From a virus: a DNA stretch of 64,000 nt. Below, in pieces: positions 21,274 through 29,439 of this stretch. Each line of letters begins with the position of its first letter. Positions within the stretch are counted from its first letter, which is position 1. A program made the translations under genes and the position numbers. Under the pieces are notes generated by a model. That model saw nothing but the letters and a program-made list of their open reading frames with translations, did no database searches and was not told the DNA's origin. The stretch lies in IMG/VR virus record IMGVR_UViG_3300027741_000051, positions 1 to 64,000 of that record. One strand, given 5' to 3'.

Positions 21274-21849
21274 TTAAGCTATCCAACGAGTATAGGCAAA
21301 AGTTACATTTAATTTGTGATAACCATCACTTGACCAATCCAAATCTAGTTGATTGACAGAAATTGGAAAAGCATCGAGTAATGTACAAGCAAAAATCTCA
21401 TCACCTGAACTATTGTACTGATTGATTGTTATTTGCCCAACATAATCTTGTTTGTAAATAAAATCATATGTTTCTAATGGATTAATATAATTCATCCATG
21501 CATCGAAGAATCTTTTTTCTCGTAATCCTCTATTTTTTTCGCCGGATTCCGTAACAATAATAGTCATATCAATATCGTTATATGTTGTATGATATGCATG
21601 TTTTTCTGTTGGATTTGATCCAAATTTTTGTTCTGTCGTAGCAAATGTTCTTCCTGGTATATTTGTGGATTCACATTTAAAATTAAAATTTGTTGCAACA
21701 GATTTTAAATCTTTGAGACCTTTATTTTCCAAAAATCCAGGTCCTCCAGCTGCGCCAAGAAATTTTCCAGGCGGAGAAATAGTAACATCAAAAAGTTTAG
21801 GCCTTGCAATTTCTCCAATTTTAGCTGTAAACTGACTTATTGTACCCAT
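21274..21849 (-). CDS. 54: Tail-tube-type protein, gp54/gp19-like
   Basis: A 191-aa protein: FDVTISPPGKF, CESTNIPGRTFATTEQKFG, YHTTYNDIDMTIIVTE, FFDAWMNYINP, then LDAFPISVNQLDLDWSSDG and VTFAYTRW. This is the tail-tube fold of gp19 and gp54. Because gp48 (cap) and other baseplate genes are adjacent, gp54 (tube initiator) is more likely than the main tube gp19. ATG 21849 is chosen over the upstream in-frame start, which overlaps the neighbour. Confidence 0.7.
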   Translation of the reverse strand: MGTISQFTAKIGEIARPKLFDVTISPPGKFLGAAGGPGFLENKGLKDLKSVATNFNFKCESTNIPGRTFATTEQKFGSNPTEKHAYHTTYNDIDMTIIVTESGEKNRGLREKRFFDAWMNYINPLETYDFIYKQDYVGQITINQYNSSGDEIFACTLLDAFPISVNQLDLDWSSDGYHKLNVTFAYTRWIA

Positions 21850-21850
21850 T

Positions 21851-22474
21851 TTATTCTTCTTCCTGGTTAAAGTGTGCCATATGGTCTTTGTAATGTTGCA
21901 TAGAATCTTTCCATACTGTGGAAGTTCTAGCACCTTTAAATTGCTGTAGAGGTAACATTGATGCAACATCCCATTCATTTGGTTGAATCATTAGTAATTT
22001 TGACCTAAGGCGACCAAATAAGTATCTTTTCAACATTGGTCTGAACTCTGCGTATCTCTTGGCTGAGTTTAGGATCTCATAGGATATACGCATACGCTTA
22101 ATATCATCTTCTGCTGTCAACTGAGCAAACCTCATCAGTTTAGACAGAAATGCCATTCTGTATTTTATTGGTAGATAATGCAAGTTCAATCCTAGAAAAC
22201 CATCATTGTACCTTTCTAATACCAAAACTACTGGAAATTTATCCCAATACGGTAAATCATCTTTTGTTTTTGGATCATAAAAAAAACAATACATCATTCC
22301 TATCTTAAACTGATTAGCTTTTCTAAATGTCTCACCTCTAATGGCGGCAGATATTTTATCTGGTCTTTTGATTTCAACAATCTTTTCTTTTAACCAAGCA
22401 ATAGAATCCTTCGACATGGTTTTAAGGCCTGCCTGTTTCTTTTCTTCTGCTAATGTTGTTAATTTAGATTCCAT
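21851..22474 (-). CDS. Conserved T4-like protein, possibly gp2 (DNA end protector)
   Basis: A 207-aa protein with YCFFYDPKTKDDLPYWDKFP and GFLGLNLHYLP segments, a pattern common next to gp4 in aquatic T4-like phages. By location next to gp4 (T4 order gp2-gp50-gp4) it may be the gp2 DNA end protector that shields packaged ends from RecBCD, but I cannot verify this. It starts 12 bases after gp4. Confidence 0.5.
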   Translation of the reverse strand: MESKLTTLAEEKKQAGLKTMSKDSIAWLKEKIVEIKRPDKISAAIRGETFRKANQFKIGMMYCFFYDPKTKDDLPYWDKFPVVLVLERYNDGFLGLNLHYLPIKYRMAFLSKLMRFAQLTAEDDIKRMRISYEILNSAKRYAEFRPMLKRYLFGRLRSKLLMIQPNEWDVASMLPLQQFKGARTSTVWKDSMQHYKDHMAHFNQEEE

Positions 22475-22485
22475 GTACTATTTAG

Positions 22486-22920
22486 TTAGAGACCTAAATG
22501 GTCTTCCGTTATCACCATGAACTCCCAACCTCGGTCCAATGCATATTCTGTTGCAGCTTTCCATTTAGCCTGATTGATACCCCATGTGGTAACTTCTTGG
22601 ATATATTGCTTTGTTACTTTTTTCTTTTTTTCAGGTTCTACAGATTGCTTTTTTGGTTTAACTTCAATGATGGTTGTCTTCAATTTATTATCTTTTGTCT
22701 TAGATTTAACTATAAAATCTGGGAAATATCTATGTTTTTTGCCATCCACGGGTGATATATAAGGGATTATAAGTTCTTCTGACGCCCATGAAACGATATT
22801 TGGGTTTGAATCTAGCCAATACATCACCTTACACTCCCAGGAAGAGCGATAAATAATATTAGTGTAATCACCCACATATTTCTGTGGATATTTGGGAATA
22901 AATTTGCCTGAGTATGCCAT
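22486..22920 (-). CDS. 4: Head completion nuclease gp4
   Basis: A 144-aa protein starting MAYSGKFIPKYPQKYVGD, then NIIYRSSWECKVMYWLDSNPN, IVSWASEEL, GKKHRYFPDFIV and TIIEVKPKKQ, which matches T4 gp4/gp50 head completion proteins and contains a PD-(D/E)XK-like nuclease core (PDF...EVK). It acts at the portal vertex after packaging. ATG 22920 is preferred over an extended start that would run into the gp48 start on the other strand. Confidence 0.88.
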   Translation of the reverse strand: MAYSGKFIPKYPQKYVGDYTNIIYRSSWECKVMYWLDSNPNIVSWASEELIIPYISPVDGKKHRYFPDFIVKSKTKDNKLKTTIIEVKPKKQSVEPEKKKKVTKQYIQEVTTWGINQAKWKAATEYALDRGWEFMVITEDHLGL

Positions 22921-22925
22921 AAATA
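22918..22925 (+). promoter_or_regulatory. Late promoter for the baseplate operon (CATAAATA)
   Basis: CATAAATA lies 28 bases before ATG 22954 and overlaps the start codon of the divergent gp4. It is the only promoter candidate before the long plus-strand structural operon. Confidence 0.55.
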
Positions 22926-22953
22926 GTATGTATAATCTTTTTAGGAAAAATAA

Positions 22954-24063
22954 ATGGCGGCTATTGAAGTATTGACCGTTGAACAAGCTACTGCTCTCAA
23001 GACAAATGGTCTATCAACAGGATCAATTGGTCCATTGGCTGTGTTGGATACAGACCCCAATGCTTTTGAAACTGTTCAATATCCACTTAAACTTAGAAGT
23101 GTCAATTATCCTCATTATGTTGCATTTACTGTCTACGACATTGTACCACAAAAATTAGATAAATTAGTAACAGAGGTTAAAACCGCCCTAAGTTCAGCTA
23201 ACAATGCGTCCACTAAATTGCAAGAAAACCCAAATTTAGAAATAAATACCACAGAAGAAGGACCTTTTTCTAGTCTTAAATCTTTTCTTAAATCTGCAAG
23301 TGAAGCAATGGATATACAATCCAACAGGACACAAGTTAAAGCATTTATTAATTTGTATATGCCAGATTCTTTAAAAGATAATTATAATCCAGATTATGGT
23401 TCAATTAGTATAAGAGATGACCTTGGTCCAATATTAGGTGGAATAAGGTCTGCAGCTTCGATAGCGGGTAATGCTGCAAGTTCTTCAGGAACTGTACTAG
23501 ACTCTATATCAAACGATCCCTCAACTATTAAATTTTCTGTTGATAAAATAGTAGGATTATTGGGTGGCAGTGGAGGAATAACTGAAGCCTTACTGCAAAC
23601 ACAAGGATACACATCGAATCCTCAACTACAGATGATTTACCGAGGTTCTCAGTTTAGAACTTTTTCTTTGGATTTTTTATTTACACCTGTGTCAGGTCCA
23701 GAAGCAGAAGTAGTTAGGAAAATTATATATTTGTTCAAATTTTTTGCGGCTCCTACAGTTGGTGTTGGTGTAGCTACAGCGAAAGAAGCTATGTTTTTAA
23801 CTCCACCCGCTCTTTTTCAAGTTAAATTTATGAAGAATGGTGTTGAAAATATAAATTTACCAAAATATACAGATTGTGTATTAGATGATATATCTGTCGA
23901 TTATGCACCTAATGGTTTTGCTGCACATAGTGGAGACGAATCGGGCCAAGGTGCTGGTGCGCCAGTTCAAACACATCTAACACTAACTTTCCAAGAAGTT
24001 GAGATTTTAGATAGGAAAAGACTGAGAGATGGATTTCAAGGTGGAGAGGCAGGATTAAGATAA
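22954..24063 (+). CDS. 48: Baseplate tail-tube cap gp48
   Basis: A 369-aa protein: LKLRSVNYPHYVAFTVYD, a Ser/Ala-rich helical middle, MIYRGSQFRTFSLDFLFTPVSGPEAE, IIYLFKFFAAP, then PKYTDCVLDDISVDYAPNG and HLTLTFQEVEILD. This is the gp48 pattern of T4-like phages (T4 gp48 is 364 aa). It caps the baseplate hub and starts the tube with gp54. TTTAGGAAAAATAA precedes the ATG. It ends in a TAATG overlap with gp53. Confidence 0.85.
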   Translation: MAAIEVLTVEQATALKTNGLSTGSIGPLAVLDTDPNAFETVQYPLKLRSVNYPHYVAFTVYDIVPQKLDKLVTEVKTALSSANNASTKLQENPNLEINTTEEGPFSSLKSFLKSASEAMDIQSNRTQVKAFINLYMPDSLKDNYNPDYGSISIRDDLGPILGGIRSAASIAGNAASSSGTVLDSISNDPSTIKFSVDKIVGLLGGSGGITEALLQTQGYTSNPQLQMIYRGSQFRTFSLDFLFTPVSGPEAEVVRKIIYLFKFFAAPTVGVGVATAKEAMFLTPPALFQVKFMKNGVENINLPKYTDCVLDDISVDYAPNGFAAHSGDESGQGAGAPVQTHLTLTFQEVEILDRKRLRDGFQGGEAGLR

Positions 24064-24722
24064 TGAAATATTTTGAAACTCTACCTAAAATATCAAGTAT
24101 CGATTACAGCGGAAATAAGATATTGTTGACCAATCTTATGGTCAGGTCTGAAATTGTACCTAGCTTGTTGAAGAATCCTTTGTTGTTCTATTCATATAAT
24201 GTGAAAGATAGTGATTCACCTGAAATAATTGCAAGTAAGTACTACGAAGATCCATATCGTTACTGGATTGTTCTGTTCGCTAATCAAATCATTGACCCAC
24301 AATGGGATTGGCCAATGAATTCTAATTTATTCACCACTTATATTAAAAATAAGTATACTCCAGATTGTGCAACATTTTATAACATTCCAGAAAGTTCAGT
24401 AACATCTGCTCAAATTTTATCTTATACTCAAGGCCAGATAAAATACTATGTTAAATCTGTTAAAACAATAGACAACAGTACAAACAAGGCAAACATATTA
24501 AATTATCATGTTAGTCTTGATGAATATCTGACTATACAAGAAGATACAATTGTAAGAACTTTTACAACTGGTGCTCAAGTAACACAAATAGTTAGTAAGT
24601 ATACAGAAACAATTTATGATTATGAATTGAATCTAAACGAATCTCGTAGGTCAATTTACTTGGTTAACGCAAAATATGTTTCTGAATTTGAAATGCAGTT
24701 TTATAATTTGATGAAAATGTGA
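24063..24722 (+). CDS. 53: Baseplate wedge gp53
   Basis: A 219-aa protein with YYEDPYRYWIVLFANQIIDPQWDWP, the LysM-like wedge motif of gp53 (T4: NPQLYWVLLMCNDNYDPYYGW), followed by a beta-rich C-terminal domain. T4 gp53 is 196 aa. It links wedges around the hub. It starts in the gp48 stop codon. Confidence 0.85.
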   Translation: MKYFETLPKISSIDYSGNKILLTNLMVRSEIVPSLLKNPLLFYSYNVKDSDSPEIIASKYYEDPYRYWIVLFANQIIDPQWDWPMNSNLFTTYIKNKYTPDCATFYNIPESSVTSAQILSYTQGQIKYYVKSVKTIDNSTNKANILNYHVSLDEYLTIQEDTIVRTFTTGAQVTQIVSKYTETIYDYELNLNESRRSIYLVNAKYVSEFEMQFYNLMKM

Positions 24723-24723
24723 C

Positions 24724-26079
24724 ATGGCAAACAATTTAAGATATCCAGGTAATTTTCAATTAATTAGTATAGTTGTTCATTCAGCCACTAGTGATATTGA
24801 TTTGTCTTTTAATTTTATAGAAATATCTTATAATGAGGATCTGTTTAATAACACGGCTTCCGGTTATGTAATGATTAAAGATTCCATAGACTTAGCAAAT
24901 AGTTTAAGTATGTCTGGTAATGAATTCATTCATTTACATTTTGGTCAAGCTGATGATACCACAAACATCATTAAAAAGAGTTTTCGCATTTTTACAATAA
25001 GTAAAAGAGAATCTTTGAATGAAGGAAATACAGAAACATATTCAATCTACTTTTGTTCTGAAGAATTGTTTCTTTCTGAACAATATAAAATAAGTAAGTC
25101 TTATAAAAATTCAGATATAACGACAAACATAAAAGATATATTAAAGACATATCTACAGGTGCCAGATAATAGAATGGGGCAAATAGATAATACATATGGT
25201 GTTTATGATTTCATAGTTCCATTTTTAAAACCTTTTGATGCTATCAATTGGTTGGCTACATATGCAAGACCAGGAGCTTTTGGATCTATTACTATGGTTG
25301 GTGCTGATATGTTATTTTATGAGAATAAATTTGGATATAATTTTAGGTCTTTACAAAATTTGTATGAACAAAGTCCAATGAGAGAATATAATTATTCTCC
25401 TAGGAATTTAAATGTTGTCGATATGCCATACAATTTATACAATGCACTTTCATATGAAATAATGGATTCTTTTGATACATTAGCTGGTGTAAATCAAGGT
25501 ATGTTTGCAAATCGTTTATTGTCGGTTGATCCTTTATTAAGAAGATATAAAGTAACAGATTTCAGTTACGCAGATTATAATAACAAAGTTGAAAAATTAA
25601 ACAATTGGCCAATAACTAACAATTACAAAAATCGCAACGGTGATACTTTATATCAAACACCAGAAGCATCTTTTAAAATGATTTTTGCAAATTCAAATCA
25701 AAACGATTATGCTGTCATAAAAAATAAACCAGGTTCAGTTGCGCGTGATATTTTTGCAGAGACCTACATACCGAATAGAACTGCACAAATACCTTTGGCA
25801 AATTATAATAGAATGAAAATTTCAGTTTGGGGTGATCCAGCATTGACTGTTGGATCTGTTATTAAATTTAATTTACTTTCAAAAGATCCAGTTAGACAAG
25901 CTAAAGGCTTAGATGATTTCTATTCAGGAAATTATTTGGTTACTGCGGTGAGACACATTTTGGATCAATTTAAATATAGAACTATTTTGGAAATATGTAA
26001 AGAGAGTGTTCCTAATCTATATGCTGATCCTAATAATGGTTCTGTTGGTTGGAGTAATGCGGTTAAAGGAGTTATATAA
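24724..26079 (+). CDS. 27: Baseplate hub gp27-like
   Basis: A 451-aa protein with N-terminal beta-barrels like gp27/VgrG domain I (SFNFIEISYNEDLFNNTASGYV), a FRIFTISKRES segment and a DIKDILKTYLQ-FLKPFDAINWLATYA middle, ending in a C-terminal barrel (KISVWGDPALTVGSVIKF). In T4 the gp27 trimer joins the gp5 spike. The following gene is the gp5 OB domain, as expected. It overlaps the next gene by TAATG. Confidence 0.8.
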   Translation: MANNLRYPGNFQLISIVVHSATSDIDLSFNFIEISYNEDLFNNTASGYVMIKDSIDLANSLSMSGNEFIHLHFGQADDTTNIIKKSFRIFTISKRESLNEGNTETYSIYFCSEELFLSEQYKISKSYKNSDITTNIKDILKTYLQVPDNRMGQIDNTYGVYDFIVPFLKPFDAINWLATYARPGAFGSITMVGADMLFYENKFGYNFRSLQNLYEQSPMREYNYSPRNLNVVDMPYNLYNALSYEIMDSFDTLAGVNQGMFANRLLSVDPLLRRYKVTDFSYADYNNKVEKLNNWPITNNYKNRNGDTLYQTPEASFKMIFANSNQNDYAVIKNKPGSVARDIFAETYIPNRTAQIPLANYNRMKISVWGDPALTVGSVIKFNLLSKDPVRQAKGLDDFYSGNYLVTAVRHILDQFKYRTILEICKESVPNLYADPNNGSVGWSNAVKGVI

Positions 26080-26408
26080 TGTCAAAGGCGACCACTAATT
26101 TTGCAGGTTTGAATGGATTTGTTTGGTGGATGGGTGTTGTTAAAAATAGAGCTGATCCATTGGGTTTAGGAAGATGTAAAGTTAGAATATTTGGATGGCA
26201 CACAGATAATGTTACTCTGATTCCTGATGCGGATTTACCTTGGGCTACACCAATGAACGCCATAAATACTTCAAAAACATTTGGTGCACCTGAACTCAAT
26301 GATTGGGTTGTTGGTTTCTTTTTGGATGGTGAAAGTGGCCAATTTCCTGTGATGATGGGTGTATTACCAGGAATAACACCAGAACAAAAAGCTGGTTATT
26401 CAACTTAA
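26079..26408 (+). CDS. 5: gp5 N-terminal OB domain as a separate protein
   Basis: A 109-aa protein matching the T4 gp5 OB-fold: FVWWMGVVKNRADPLGLGRCKVRIFGWH, DLPWATPMNAI, NDWVVGFFLDGESGQFPVMMGVLPG. T4 gp5 (575 aa) continues with a lysozyme domain and a beta-helix. Here the protein stops after the OB domain, and the beta-helix is in another gene (27321). It probably sits between gp27 and the spike needle. Confidence 0.85.
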   Translation: MSKATTNFAGLNGFVWWMGVVKNRADPLGLGRCKVRIFGWHTDNVTLIPDADLPWATPMNAINTSKTFGAPELNDWVVGFFLDGESGQFPVMMGVLPGITPEQKAGYST

Positions 26409-26419
26409 AAGGATAAATT

Positions 26420-27307
26420 ATGGCCATTCAAGCTGAACTCTCATTGGATTATGTTAATTATAAACCAGCAACTGGACCAACACTGGAGATGAATCCTAAT
26501 CCAAATGCATCAAATGGCCTTTATGTATCAGATTATGGAAGACCTGCACAATGGTCATGGGGTGGTTCGTTTTCAACCAAAGGTGTTCAAACTTCCCCCG
26601 GTATTGCTAGAGGTGCATTGATTAACACCGGTGTTTATATTACTAACAGTCAAGTTGCACACGTTTGTGATTTTAAATTTAGATTAAATGCAAATTTATC
26701 TTTGACTGCTTTAGTTCCAAATGTGGGAATATTATTGGGTGCAATTAAAAATGGTAAAAATGCTGCGTCTGCTGCAATTCGCACAGCAATAACAAGATTA
26801 AATCAATTATTCAGAACTGCAATCAATGCAATTTTAGCCGGACTTAATGCTGATGTGACTGGAACTTTTTCAATAAATTTCGCTTATTTTAAAGATAAAG
26901 TGAGACAAATTAATCAATATTTAAAAATTGCAGCTCAAGTTGTAGCCGATGTTGCCATGGTTTATTATATATTACAACAATTAAATGAAATTACAGCTTG
27001 GATAAACTCATTACCTGACCAAGTGAAAAAAATATTAGAAGATTGCGTATTAAATTTTAAATCAGGAATAGCTTCTGTTGGTGCGGCGTTTGCCAATGGT
27101 TTGGCCGGAACAGAAGCTAGTCTCACAGCAGCTTACTTGAATGAAAATGAAGCACCACAACCAACAACTATAACAACATATGTAACTGATCCACTAAATG
27201 CAAATATAGACAATCTTAGTGCATCAATTAATGCTGGAATAGAATCTGGTAAAGAGGCCGCAGGTAAATGGTTCTCAGGTGATTCAGTTACTAAAGGTAA
27301 ACCATAA
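26420..27307 (+). CDS. Hypothetical spike-region protein (295 aa)
   Basis: A 295-aa protein in the position of the gp5 lysozyme domain. The N-terminal 95 residues are beta-rich (YVSDYGRPAQWSWGGSFS, AHVCDFKFRLN); the rest is mainly helical and hydrophobic (KIAAQVVADVAMVYYILQQ, SGIASVGAAFANGL). No lysozyme or other enzyme motif is seen. The helical part could interact with or insert in membranes. Family unknown. Confidence 0.6.
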   Translation: MAIQAELSLDYVNYKPATGPTLEMNPNPNASNGLYVSDYGRPAQWSWGGSFSTKGVQTSPGIARGALINTGVYITNSQVAHVCDFKFRLNANLSLTALVPNVGILLGAIKNGKNAASAAIRTAITRLNQLFRTAINAILAGLNADVTGTFSINFAYFKDKVRQINQYLKIAAQVVADVAMVYYILQQLNEITAWINSLPDQVKKILEDCVLNFKSGIASVGAAFANGLAGTEASLTAAYLNENEAPQPTTITTYVTDPLNANIDNLSASINAGIESGKEAAGKWFSGDSVTKGKP

Positions 27308-27320
27308 TTGGAAGTTTATA

Positions 27321-28175
27321 ATGACAATTAAAAAACCAGATTATTTTAACGCATGGACAGAACCCGAATCAGCGGCAAATACAAGTATTAACCCGTTGAC
27401 AAAGGTGGCGGATTATCAACCAATTTATCCTTTTAATAATGCAACACAAACTCCTAGTGGCCATGCATTTGAAATGGATGACACTCCAACAAGGGAGAGA
27501 GTTAGGTTGCAACACCGTACAGGTACATTTATTGAAATGCATCCTAATGGTGATGAGGTGCATAAGGTCTATGGTGATGGATATGAAATAACAATCAAAG
27601 ATAAAAACATACTCATTAATGGAAACATGAACATTACCGTTTTAGGTGATGCGAACATTTATACGCAAGGCAATGTTAATGAACAAATTGATGGTAATTA
27701 TGAATTACATGTTAAAGGTAATTATACTACAGTAGTGGAAGGTTTGACCAGTTTTGTTTCACAAGGCGATATGGATATTAAAGCTGGTGGCGCACTAGGT
27801 GGTGGTATAAATCTTGTTCCAGGTGAATATGTGAATGTTCTTGGAGATATAAGGTCTGAGGGTTCAATAACAGGCAACTATATTTTTTCTTCAGGTCGAG
27901 TGGATTGTATATCTGGTATGTCCGCTTCATTTGGTGGTTTTGCAACACCTGGAGGTGGTATTTCCGTTGGAACAGGTGTGCCATTTCCTGGCCAAATTTC
28001 TAGTTTGGGTCCAATCAATTCTTTAGTTTCAATGTCTGCGCCATTATCATCATCTGCAATATCAACTTCTTTCTTTGCGAAAGATATTATCAATGGAATT
28101 TTACGAAATTTACAATCTCATATTGCACCGAATGGACCAACAAGTCCACCAACAAGACCAGAAATTACAGCTTAA
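27321..28175 (+). CDS. 5: gp5 C-terminal beta-helix spike as a separate protein
   Basis: A 284-aa protein: GHAFEMDDTPTRERVRLQH, RTGTFIEMHPNGDEVHKVYGD, then strand repeats of the gp5 triple-stranded beta-helix (NILINGNMNITVLGDANIY, GNVNEQIDGNYELHVKGN). It ends with a Gly/Pro-rich C-terminal part. ATG 27321 follows TTGGAAG; the upstream in-frame start lies inside the previous gene. Together with 26079 it forms a split gp5 without lysozyme. Confidence 0.82.
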   Translation: MTIKKPDYFNAWTEPESAANTSINPLTKVADYQPIYPFNNATQTPSGHAFEMDDTPTRERVRLQHRTGTFIEMHPNGDEVHKVYGDGYEITIKDKNILINGNMNITVLGDANIYTQGNVNEQIDGNYELHVKGNYTTVVEGLTSFVSQGDMDIKAGGALGGGINLVPGEYVNVLGDIRSEGSITGNYIFSSGRVDCISGMSASFGGFATPGGGISVGTGVPFPGQISSLGPINSLVSMSAPLSSSAISTSFFAKDIINGILRNLQSHIAPNGPTSPPTRPEITA

Positions 28176-28184
28176 GGATATATT

Positions 28185-29027
28185 ATGAGTATTTATGGAA
28201 GATTAGGGTTCAATTCAACAGACCCAACAACCAACGCGACAGTTACAACCGACAGTAGTGCCGTTGCAAACAATTTGGCATTTATGCCACAATTATTGAA
28301 TGCATGGCAAACCGAAGACATTTCCACATCCAATACTGGTGGTTATTTTGTCAATCCTGTGGCACCATTAACTATAACGATAACATCTGCACTCAATTCA
28401 ATAAATGCTGCAACATTGGCTATCAATGTTCAATCCACTATATCTTCTACAGTCACACAAGCTTTGCGTGATTTAGGCAATACAGCCGTTGGTGCAGTAG
28501 GTACAGTAAACAATTACTTGTATGTTACTAATAGACAATCCAATGTTGTTGATCCGGGAAGTGATGTGACTACAGTTCATTACAGAATGGCAATAGGATA
28601 TGGTAAAATATTGTCCTATATCACATATCAATCTGATGGCGTGCAAAATAATTCACCTATTATGGGTAATTTTACTAGTATAACTTTAGGTAATACATTA
28701 AGTACACTTAGTAACACATTGTCCTCACAACAAATTACACTTTCAAATAGTATTACGATGGGTACACCAAATACTTCTAATTTAACTTTGGCGCAAACAC
28801 AAGCAATAAGTAGCACTATAGGATCCATCACTTCTTTGATGACAACTTATACTACACAAGATAATGCATTCTTTACAAATTCAGCGGCTGTTATAGCTGA
28901 TTATTCTGTAGTTGCTCCATTAAGTGAATTGGGTGCAACTGAAACTCTATTAGTAAACACTTATATTGGAACAAACAAGTTGAAAACTAGATTACTCTCT
29001 CAGACACAAACCGCAAATGTCTCTTAA
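28185..29027 (+). CDS. Hypothetical structural protein (280 aa)
   Basis: A 280-aa Ser/Thr/Asn-rich protein with long helical stretches, between the spike and gp25 genes. AAGGATAT precedes ATG 28185. No family is recognised. The position suggests a virion component of the hub or wedge. Confidence 0.6.
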   Translation: MSIYGRLGFNSTDPTTNATVTTDSSAVANNLAFMPQLLNAWQTEDISTSNTGGYFVNPVAPLTITITSALNSINAATLAINVQSTISSTVTQALRDLGNTAVGAVGTVNNYLYVTNRQSNVVDPGSDVTTVHYRMAIGYGKILSYITYQSDGVQNNSPIMGNFTSITLGNTLSTLSNTLSSQQITLSNSITMGTPNTSNLTLAQTQAISSTIGSITSLMTTYTTQDNAFFTNSAAVIADYSVVAPLSELGATETLLVNTYIGTNKLKTRLLSQTQTANVS

Positions 29028-29046
29028 TAAGAGTAATAAATAGAAG

Positions 29047-29439
29047 ATGGCAACATTAAAAAAAATATACTCAGACATAGACCTCACATTCAAGCGTGTG
29101 CCAGGTACAAATGATATTGCTCTCCGTTATGATGAGAATGCCGTAATAGCCTCGGTTAGAAATCTTTTGTTGACTAATTTTTATGAGAGGCCTTTTCAGC
29201 CTGATGTTGGTTCCAATTTAAATCGATTACTATTTGAACCAGCGACAGAAGTTACCGCCTCAATTTTAGATACAGAAATAAGAAATACTATTAAAAATTA
29301 TGAGCCAAGGGTTGCTATTGATGAGTTGGAAATTACACTTAATGAAGATGGAAATTCATTTTTAGTTTATTTAAGTTTTTATGTTGGAAATAACTCAGTA
29401 CCAACAGCAGTTAACCTAATTCTTCAAAGGTCCAGATAA
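29047..29439 (+). CDS. 25: Baseplate wedge gp25
   Basis: A 130-aa protein of the gp25 family: YSDIDLTFK, ALRYDENAVIASVRNLLLTNFYERPFQPDVG, NLNRLLFEP, IRNTIKNYEPRV. gp25 nucleates sheath assembly. T4 gp25 is 132 aa. It overlaps gp6 by one base (TAATG). Confidence 0.93.
   Translation: MATLKKIYSDIDLTFKRVPGTNDIALRYDENAVIASVRNLLLTNFYERPFQPDVGSNLNRLLFEPATEVTASILDTEIRNTIKNYEPRVAIDELEITLNEDGNSFLVYLSFYVGNNSVPTAVNLILQRSR

Noticed and set aside
26420-27307. Lysozyme domain moved into the gene between the gp5 pieces
   Set aside because: No Glu-x8-Asp-x5-Thr type catalytic layout or T4-lysozyme motif is seen; the protein is beta-rich then helical and hydrophobic.
29035-29042. AATAAATA as a late promoter for gp25
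   Set aside because: It ends 4 bases before the ATG, so transcription would start inside the gene. The similar string at 36341-36348 before gp8 is rejected for the same reason.
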